64,000 nt of DNA from Cryptomeria japonica (Eukaryota > Streptophyta > Pinopsida > Cupressales > Cupressaceae). The stretch covers positions 610,953,673 through 611,017,672 of the forward strand of contig NC_081408.1 in the NCBI RefSeq assembly GCF_030272615.1. The letters are read 5' to 3'. Shown in pieces: positions 56,348 to 64,000 of this stretch. How positions within the stretch are numbered: position 1 is the first letter of the stretch; each line of letters begins with the position of its first letter. The notes under the pieces were generated by a model. That model was given only the letters and a program-made list of their open reading frames with translations, searched no databases and was not told the origin of the DNA. Position numbers and translations under genes: made by a program.

Positions 56348-57823
56348 CTAGTCTAGCACATCATCTACCCCCCGATCTTGTTGATCAATGTTTCGAGAAG
56401 GTAGGGAACACGCTAGAGGAGGAACATCCAACACAGCAGATGGAGCTATCACAAGATCCAAACAAGGGCTATGTTCATGTTCCAAGCCACATTGTTCTTG
56501 TCTAGGAGCTAGGATAAGTGCTTTAGAAAATTCGTTAGATAAATGGTTATCAATATCAACAAGTTCATATTCACTATCAGAAGCAAGAGGAGTAACATGT
56601 TCATGAATAACATTTTCATCTATATCATCATCAAGATTTATAAAAATAGGATCTTTAACTCGCACAGGATCAAGACCATCATGCATCTTATGTTTAGGAG
56701 ATTTTGGCTCAATTTCTGGTTGAGGAGAAAATGGAATAATGCTTGTTGAAGGTGTTTTTGGAGATTGCAAAGTTTGAGAAGCAGCTGCCTGAGCTCTAAG
56801 ACGATGCTTTCGTCTGCATTCACATGCAGAACGATTTTGTCTAGTCTTAGTAGGAAGTGGAGAAGATTGAGGAGGAGGAATGTTCTCATCCTTATCACTT
56901 GGGTGTTTAGGTTGTGGTCTCTTAGGCTGGATAATAGGAGAAGAAGAAGGTCTCTTCTCTCTATAAAAGGATGGAGGAGGAACTGCTCCATATAAAGGAG
57001 GAATTTTTGGTTTAAGAAGAAGACCAAGTCCATCATGACGAGGAGGTATAGGTCTACTTTTAGAAGGTTTATTAGGCATAGACATAGTCACATCCATGGG
57101 AATGGGTTGGGAATCTTCTTGAGGAAAGACATTAGTTTTATCTTTCAAAGGAAGAACTTCCTTCTCAAGAACGATAGGAATGTCAAGTTTAGGTGTTCTA
57201 GGTTCACTTAGAGATAAGATCATATCTGTTTTCCACTTTTGATAAGATTTGAAAAGATGATCACTTCGCGGAGGAAGGGATTGGAATTGTTTAGGCCAAA
57301 AATAATCAATAGGAACACTAGAGGTTCTTTCAGCTGGTTTAAAGAGACTATGATTGACAGTAACAACTTCACCATTATGGGGAAATTTCAAACATTTATG
57401 AATAGGAGAAGCAATAGCTTTCATGGAAGATAGCCAAGGATAGCCTAGCTTCACACGAAATTGTTCAGAAGATGGAATAATAGCAAAGTTCACATCAAGG
57501 GATTTGTTATGGACCTCAATAGGTAATGTAATAGAACCAATTGTAGGAGAAGAAAATGCATCAAATAATTTCACAACCACATCTGTTTTGTCATAGATTA
57601 CTTGATTCAATTGCAAAGTAAAAAGAAATTCTTCAGTAATAACATTAACCATGCACGAAGGATCAATAAGCACTCCACGGCAAGGTGTATTCTTGACTTT
57701 TGCAACTATGTATAAAGGACCATCAGGTGCCCTGATAGTTTCACTAGAATCAAATGTGATGGAAGGTTCTTTAGGGTTTTCTTGCTGCTCTACAAAGTTA
57801 ATCACATTCGGAGTCATAGACAC
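56348..57823 (-). pseudogene. Element B aspartic protease region
   Basis: A 491-residue stretch in the same frame as gag, entered through a TAG at 57902. Protease blocks: PLYIVAKVKNTPCRGVLID, then PSCMVNVITEEF, LPIEVHNKSLDVNFAII, VKLGYPWLSSMKAIASPIHK and CLKFPHNGEVVTVNH. The active site reads D-P-S where D-S/T/G-G is usual, so it may be inactive. A long proline- and serine-rich tail follows (PIPPRHDGLGL, PSDKDENIPPPQ), ending at 56348 without entering RT. Confidence 0.85.
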
Positions 57824-57901
57824 AAGACCATCAGATGATAAAGAGGAATCATTAGTCTCAATCGCATTAGAGGTATGGGAAGGTAATGGATCAGTAAAAA
57901 T

Positions 57902-59698
57902 CTAAAGATTTTGGTTAGGAGGAGCTACAGATGTATTGCCTTTATCATTCACTCCAGAAACAGAGATAGTATTATTATCAATCAAATCTTGAATTTTACC
58001 CTTTAAAGAAAAACATTTTTCAGTATCATGCCCAGGCTGACGATGAAATTTACAAAAAGCTTTGTTATCAAAATAAGGTGAAGTAATATTTGCAGGATCA
58101 ATTTGCCTTATAGGAGGAAGAGTAAGCACATTTTGTTCCAATAACTTATTCATAATACTATGTAATGATTCATTCAAAGGAGTATACTTTCTTTCTTTCT
58201 TGAAAAACTTAGAAATAGGAGGCACACCTGATGCTGCATTCACATTGTTGTTGATGATGTTTTCATTGAATTTGATGGAATCTCTGTTCGGTTTAAACTT
58301 TCCAAATGGTTGTTTACTGCTATCATCCTTATCACTCGGAGCCATAGGATGTGATTGTTCCATTTGACTCACAGTCAGTTGATAATTGTGAAGAGTTGCA
58401 CACAACTGTTGGAAAGAAGTAAACTCAGAAAACAGAAGTTTGTCTCGAATATCTTTTTGTAAATTAGAAATAAAGATTCTTTGAATATCATCGTCAGGCA
58501 CTGGAATAGAAATTTGAGCATACAAATGCTTATATCTACCAATGAAATCAGTCACTTTTTCTTTAACACCTTGTTTACAATGCATTAAATCAATCAAAGT
58601 AACTTTAGGACTTATATTGTTTTGAAATTGTTGAATGAAAGCATTTGCAAGTTGTTCAAAAGAAGTAATAGAATAAGAAGGCAACGAGCAATACCATTGT
58701 AGGGCCTTGTCTCTTAATGTTCTAGTAAATAGTTTTGCAAGCAACCTTTGGTCATAAGAAAAATCAGTACATATGGTTTGAAAAGTCTTAACATGTGTTA
58801 GAGGATCTCCTTTACCATTATAAAGCTCCAAATGCGGGATTTCAACATGTTTAGGGGGAATAGCTCGAACAATGTCAAGAGAAAGTGGGCTCGCAACATC
58901 AAATGTGGGCACACTAAACTTAGATTGATTCATAGAGGCAATTTGTTGCTGTAAAGAAGAGACAGTTTGTGCAAGATTGTTAATGGTCGCTTCAGTCGAA
59001 GAGTTCATATTAGATGTGTTAGATTGAGATGGAGGTGTTATGTTATTGAAAGAAGGTAAAGAGTAAGGTGGCGGGACACTATGATAGTTAGTCATAGGAG
59101 ATGATTGGATAGGAGGAACACTACAAGGAGGAATGGAATGGTTGAATGAATTGCCCCCTTACGTCATGTTCATTTGTGGAGATGTAATAGGAACACTCAT
59201 TGAAGGAATGAATGAAGAAGTTGGATTAAATGAAGGAAGAGGATTAACTGAAGAAGAAGGATTGCCCCCATGACTGGTAATCATAGGAGGAATGTCTTGT
59301 ATAAAAGTAGCCATTATGTTTGATGTAAAGGTAGGTATGCTAGCAATAGGAGTTGTCAAAGGAATAGAATGATTGACTTGAGTGGGAGATTGTGTATAAC
59401 CTAAAGATTTGGCACAACTCTTTATAGGCATCACATTCGAATCCACAATGTGTGCAATACCACGCAAAATATCAATTCCATTCTTATCACTTTGAAGCAT
59501 ATGTTTTAGACCCTCAATTAAAGGAAGAGCTTGACTATCGGGGTATTCTTGAGACATCCATTGTCGAAAATCGTCAAATTGGTTATCCAATTTCGCAAGT
59601 TGTTCTATAGAAACCTCATGGAGAGCTTCTTCATCATTACGAGGATTAGAGGAATTACCCATGTCCTCGTTAAAAAGGCTATTCAAATTAGGTTCCAT
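57902..59698 (-). pseudogene. Element B gag
   Basis: One frame in two pieces, 59698-59159 (179 residues from MEPNLNSLFNEDMGN) and 59095-57902 (397 residues), split by a TAA at 59159-59161. Gag blocks: PHLELYNGKGDPLTHVKTFQ, FTRTLRDKALQWYCSLPSY, FEQLANAFIQQFQNNI, VTDFIGRYKHLYAQI, and a zinc knuckle C-x2-H-x4-H-x4-C in CKFHRQPGHDTEKC, the same variant as in element A. Followed in frame by protease after a TAG. Confidence 0.9.
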
Positions 59699-60947
59699 CT
59701 CCTCAGTAATTAAACCTCGGAAAGACTTAATTCTACGGCTTCATCTAACGGGAATAGTGTAAGTAGGGCTTATTGTTGTAAAACTCATGCACTAGAAAGA
59801 GAGAGAAGATTTTGAATTTTAGAGGTAGCAATTTTCAGTAAAATCAACCAATCTTCTAGATTTAAGCTGTTAAATGCAATCACGACAGTCTCCCGAAATT
59901 TCAGAAAAAATGTCCGGGACCGTGGTGCTCGGAGTGCACACGGTCCTTGCAACTTTTTTCGAAATTTGCAGGGATGAAAGTTATGATGATTTTAGAGTTA
60001 ATCTGAAAAAATTGAGTGATTTTACGATCTGTAGATAGGCCAAATTAAAGTTGCAATCTCAAAATTGAACCCTACCCAGATTGTTGAAAAATGCAAAATT
60101 TGAATTTTGAAAAAGAGAGGGAAACTGAAATTTTGAATTTTATGATTTTAGAGGGAATGTCAAAAGCAATGCAAGTTTTGAAATTTAAAAATTGACTCAA
60201 TTTCACGCAAAATTCAATTTTGAAAGCGGAAATCAAAGTTGTTGTAATTAAGCACTTAATTTCAAAAGTCACAAATTGCAAGAATTTGAATAAAGCACTG
60301 AAATTTCGAATGAATGCAAACACACTTTTCAGATTTATGACAGTAACAACACAATTTCGACATAAAATTTTAGTTTCAACGATTTTTGAATGATTAGAAG
60401 CCTTAAACCAAGCAATCACAAGACCAACTTTGACTTTAATTTTGAAAGTGTTATAATTGATAAAATCAGCCAAAATTCTGGATTTTAGCAGGAAAATATA
60501 GTAAGATCTTGCTCCCAAAATTTCAGAAAAAATGTCGGGGACGATGGCGCTCGGAGTGCACACGGTCCTCGCAACTTTTTTCCAAATTTTCAGGGATGAA
60601 AGATATTGTGATTTTATTGCAGAATCCAAAGTTACAGTTGATTTGGAGATGTTTTGATCAGTGAAATTGTCGGACAAAGGTTGAATCAAGAGGGTTTCAA
60701 AAATTAGGGTTTTGACACTTAACCACTTAATTTTCAAAATTAAAGCACAAACATGAATTGATAATTTGTAATAGAAGGGTAGATCTAAAACAAGCATTAA
60801 TAATTAAACATTTCGCAAGCTCAATTACTAAAAAGAAAATTCAGGGTTTTTATGCAATTAACCTCTAAAATTTGCAAAAGATCAAACATGGAAATGTAAT
60901 CAAGGAATCCAATTTTTAGATCTAACCATGAATAATCAAAAAGGATG
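59699..60947 (-). other. Element B 5' leader
   Basis: About 1.25 kb with no gene. Contains two copies of a roughly 95 bp segment (59895-59990 and 60518-60612) centred on the GTGCACACGGTCC block. The minus-strand frame 60797-60072 has no recognisable content. Confidence 0.6.
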
Positions 60948-60968
60948 TTCACGTCGGGTTCACCAAAA
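60948..60968 (-). promoter_or_regulatory. Element B primer-binding site
   Basis: Minus strand TTTTGGTGAACCCGACGTGA directly follows the 5' LTR. The TGG start fits a tRNA CCA end; tRNA not identified. Confidence 0.65.
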
Positions 60969-62234
60969 TGTAAAGCAGAAAATCGATCGAACCGTAGTTG
61001 CTCTCCCCTCTTCCGACTCCAAGGAGAGAGAAGGGAGGTCACTAGGGTTGATGGTTTTCACTTAGGGAAGACTTTACATTCAAAAGAGGGGTTGAAACCC
61101 ACAAGATCCAATCCCACACAATGCAAGATTGGATTCTAGATGTGTTTCAAGGGTTAAGACAGCAAGGCTACCCTCTTTTGTAAAGAATGTTGATAGAAGA
61201 ATTAAGCTAGGAATGCATGAAAAGTGAGAAAGATTCACTTATAAACTGATATAGGGATATAGGATGAAGCTGCGGACCTGGAATTAGCTGTAAAATGTCG
61301 ATACGGCGCTGTCCTATAAATTTGAGCAAAAGTTGACGGGACGATGGAGCCCGGCGTGCACACGGTCCTCCGAAAAATCCACGAAACGAAGGGGGATCTG
61401 TTCGTCTCTGCACAAGGATTCCAGATCTTCAATTTCAGCTGCGTACCTGCAACCTACACACAGAAAAGTGAAGACGATTGGGGGGTTAGGGATTAGGGGT
61501 TTGCCTTTTGGTCAAACCCCGGTTTTGGAATTAACCAAGAAATGAGAAATGCTGTAAATGTAAATGTTTGTAATGTAAAACAAGTACTAATACCTTGTTG
61601 TAAGGATGTTTGTATCCTTATGTGCGAAGGTATAGATGTTGTTGTTTGTTGTATTGTTGTATGTTGTAGTATGTGATCTCCTCTTCAATGGTTGAATCCT
61701 TGTCTTAAATGCAACACTTAGCCTTGAATATAGACTTGGAGTGATCAATTGCTTGAAGGAATGTTTGAATGCTTGAATGCTTGAATGTCGTTTCCACGTA
61801 TGTTCATCTTCTCCATCTACCCAAATGGGAGAGGAAAATGTAGTTTATATACTTGCCAATTAGGGTTGATAGACTGATTTTCCCGACCTTAGGCCGACCA
61901 GGAAACAATATTTTCCAATTTGCAAACAAAAAGACCCAAAGTCCCAAGGAGACCGGGCCCAAAATAGGGCCAGGGACCAGGGCGCTGGGCGCCATGGTCC
62001 TGGGGCACCAGGGCGCTGGGCGCCCTGGTCCTGAAGGACCAGGGCGTTGGGCGCTCTGGTCCCACCTCCCGGGACAGCAGGGTGCAAAGGAGGTTCAGGC
62101 CAGGGTGCAAGAAAATGCAGTTTTTGGTGTCGTGAACAAGTTTCGGGGTCTCCATTCAGGTTCCGTGTTGCGTCGCCATCGTGAAGACTGAAATGCAGTC
62201 AAAATTGCAAGTGTCGCAATTTTAGGACGCTAAA
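60969..62234 (-). repeat. Element B 5' LTR (1266 bp)
   Basis: Pairs with 54402-55605. The last bases read GCTAAA where the partner has GCTACA, a single change of the terminal CA. Contains three 31 bp ACCAGGGCGCTGGGCG units (61976-62066). Confidence 0.93.
61976..62066. repeat. 31 bp GC-rich tandem repeat, three units, in element B 5' LTR
   Basis: Units at 61976, 62007 and 62038, each ACCAGGGCGYTGGGCGCYMT followed by GGTCC, nearly self-complementary. Two extra units explain the full 62 bp length difference between the LTRs. Confidence 0.92.
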
Positions 62235-62239
62235 ACTTG
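62235..62239. repeat. Target site duplication ACTTG, right copy of element B
   Basis: Matches 54397-54401. Confidence 0.9.
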
Positions 62240-63206
62240 AATGCATTGGTAATGGCTATTCCCACCTGTTCATTGCATTTAAAAATCATCTTATTCATTG
62301 CAATATCTGGACACTCTTAAAAATAAATCTCTCAAGAAAACACTCTTTCATGTTCTTGGCTCTCATTGTGATCACTTAGCTACTATTTTGCAACAACAAC
62401 ACTATCTTGAGCTTCATCATGGTCCTATCTCAAGAGAGGAGTTTGGTCGAAATGCTTTGTCTTCTTTCTTCTCTCTTATATTTAACATTGCATGATTTGA
62501 ATTATTGCATCTTTCAATGTATCTATTGTTTAGTTGCATTTAATCTATCATTTTCATATATCTTGCAATAGGGGTTTTTCTTTATTAAGCATGGCTTGTT
62601 TCTATTGCATTTATCATCTATCATTTATCATTAAATCATATGTAGTAGTGGTTTTCCTCAATCAACTGGGGTTAGTTTCTATTAAAATCATTTTTTTTAT
62701 CAAATCTATCTATCTAGTTGTCCATGGCAGTGGAAACACCAAAATGAGGGTTTGACTGAGGCAAAACCCTACAACCCCAACATTTTCCTCCCATCTTTGT
62801 GTGTGCAGGTGGCAAACAGGTTATATGTGACTAAGAACAAGTTTTGGAACCTTCAGGTCCATTTTCAGGTCTCTATCCATACATATGACAATGTGGCATG
62901 TAGACATCCCCGCGACGCACTGGCATCCAGGACCCGAGACCAGGTAGGTCCTCTGATATAATCTAATTTTGTCTTTGTATTTCAATAACCACTAGAATTT
63001 TATTATCCTCTTATATACTTCAATATTCTACAATTTTCATATCTTAATTTAGTGGTTATTTTATTGATATGTTTTTATCCCCTGTCTCACCTTTAGCACC
63101 AATTTAAGTGAGGTAGTGATGGATAATTTGTTCTCTAAGATTCATCGTCTTAGAGGTAACAAATTCCCTCCTCTCCAGTTGTTGGTTTTATTTTAGATTT
63201 TATGGA
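62240..63206. other. Unassigned insert, right piece
   Basis: About 1 kb between element B and the resumed transposase frame. A mixed-composition block at 62740-62960 (GACCCGAGACCAGGTAGGTC near its end) looks different from the AT-rich surroundings, but no protein or LTR pair was identified. Confidence 0.4.
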
Positions 63207-64000
63207 AAATAATTTATAGAGCATGCAAGGCATAGCCATAGGTCTCAGTGATTGGATCAACAATTTAGGATGTGTAAGAACTATTTCCCAATTGGTACTA
63301 TTATATCAATGGTCGATTTTACAAAAAACTACACATTGCAACCACAAAATGAGGTACAAGCTCAGTATGACAATTCCATTCAAAATGCTATTTTTATCCA
63401 CATGACATATAGACATGTCCCTGATAGTATAGTAGAGGACATGATGATAATCAAGGAGTATCATTTTTATATGAGTGATGATAGATCTCACTCCTCTGGG
63501 TATGTGCAACATTGTTTTGAGATTTTGTTGAGTTCTTGCAGAAAAAAGATATTGCAAGGGGTCGACATCTCAACTGGGCAGATAACTACATGAGTCAATT
63601 GAAGAATGCTCACATGTTTTATTGGTTGATTAGAATGCATGCAAAGAGAGGTGTACCTCATATTTAGTGTTTTTTTGAAGCTATACATGGGAAAGGGGAG
63701 CATGATGGAGCAGGTGCATGTATGAAGAGAGATCTACTTAAGAATAAATTGAGTATTTTAGGTGCTATTCTGTCATGCACATTCTATTGTTGATTGGTGT
63801 ACTTCAGCAATGTCACAAGGAGGGACACTTAATTTAGCAATGCACAAATTCTTTTGGTTGGTTGAGGAGGGCACAGTAGGACATAGATTGGATTGTCAAA
63901 CAATAAAAGATTCTTCAAAGATGCATTCATTTTGAAGCTCAAATAATTCATGGTACATTGAAAACTCCACATGGGACATAGAAAGGATAAAAGAGATAGG
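63207..64000 (+). pseudogene. Transposon C transposase-like gene, copy 2, C-terminal half
   Basis: Resumes within the copy 1 sequence after KTHIVPKY. HARHSHRSQ, a TGA (63249) where copy 1 has W, then LDQQFRMCKNYFPIGT, MVDFTKNYTLQPQNE, IKEYHFYMSDDRSHSSGYVQ, a frameshift near 63540, WADNYMSQLKNAHMFYWL, a TAG near 63666 and FFEAIHGKGEHDGAGACMKR, then VDWCTSAMSQGGTLNLAMHK and FFWLVEEGT. It continues beyond RRFF, where copy 1 has a TAG, which shows that the stop in copy 1 is a break and not the gene end. Runs off the window. Confidence 0.78.

Larger units (their letters stand above)
54402..62234 (-). mobile_element. Element B: 7.8 kb LTR element encoding only gag and protease
   Basis: LTRs 54402-55605 and 60969-62234, TSD ACTTG, polypurine tract and primer-binding site in the right places for a minus-strand element. 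The internal 5.4 kb encodes gag and an aspartic protease; RT, RNase H and integrase are absent, with only about 740 bp between the protease stop and the 3' LTR. The zinc knuckle and protease blocks resemble those of element A. It is a non-autonomous element that would depend on a related pol. By eye the LTRs differ at about 32 positions, nearly all transitions, and by a 62 bp length difference. Confidence 0.92.
48130..64000 (+). mobile_element. Transposon C, copy 2 (interrupted, runs off the window)
   Basis: Opposite orientation to copy 1. Left flank 48130-49000 and repeat cluster 49010-49240 match copy 1's right end in reverse complement; the transposase frame runs 52679-54127 and resumes near 63207. 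Interruptions: a copia fragment within an inverted repeat (49660-52674), and about 9 kb of insertions including element B. The right end lies beyond the window; the left end is not resolved. Confidence 0.6.

Noticed and set aside
60072-60797. 241-residue minus-strand frame in the element B leader
   Set aside because: AT-rich, no motif; contains the non-coding hairpin block and lies where a leader is expected.

Overview
The window looks like nuclear DNA from a seed plant with a large, transposon-filled genome; a gymnosperm is the best guess. Grounds: AT-rich sequence with GT-AG introns, Ty3/gypsy (Tat-like and chromovirus), Ty1/copia and LINE elements, a plant mobile domain (PMD) gene, ankyrin-PGG genes and a PPR fragment. 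The species cannot be named from the sequence. No gene in the window is clearly intact. I saw no rRNA, tRNA or CRISPR.

Layout, left to right. 1-5.9 kb: AT-rich sequence with a truncated PGG-domain gene (1191-1868). 5.9-32.7 kb: a DNA transposon, C1, with two convergent multi-exon genes (an accessory gene at 24979-27237 on +, a transposase-like gene at 31417-28393 on -). C1 appears to be split by a 16.1 kb Tat-like retrotransposon, element A (7118-23232, minus strand, TSD GGACC). 33.6-35.7 kb: a 2 kb copia-type mini-element (E). 35.9-39.0 kb: an inverted PGG fragment and the 3' end of a chromovirus (F). 39-43 kb: microsatellite, tandem repeats, LINE and PPR fragments. 43.2-46.2 kb: a two-exon ankyrin-PGG gene with one nonsense codon, preceded by a fourfold 176-180 bp repeat. 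48-64 kb: a second copy of the transposon, C2, in the opposite orientation, carrying a copia fragment inside an inverted repeat. Its transposase reading frame is cut between 54127 and about 63207 by inserted DNA that includes element B (54402-62234, minus strand, TSD ACTTG), a gag-protease-only element.

Two systems stand out. (1) Element A carries, antisense to gag-pol, a PMD gene with its own TATA-like box, a 22-codon first exon, a phase-0 intron and a 646-codon second exon. The intron and the element's 5' leader hold arrays of one motif family (ACACAGAYGCG) in opposite orientations. All eight premature stops in the PMD frame are TAG or TGA, each explained by one C-to-T change in CAG or CGA. 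(2) Transposon C encodes a DDE-like protein I cannot place in a superfamily (VDFAEN, WSDN, HGKGEHDG blocks) and a second gene whose eight exons are all multiples of three; its last exons form an exact 174 bp tandem array.

Age order, inferred from LTR comparison by eye: element A is youngest (6 substitutions in 752 aligned bases plus a 15 bp indel), B is older (about 32 substitutions in 1.2 kb), and E, F, the LINE and the copia fragment are old. Ends of transposon C, splice sites and promoters are predictions from sequence alone.
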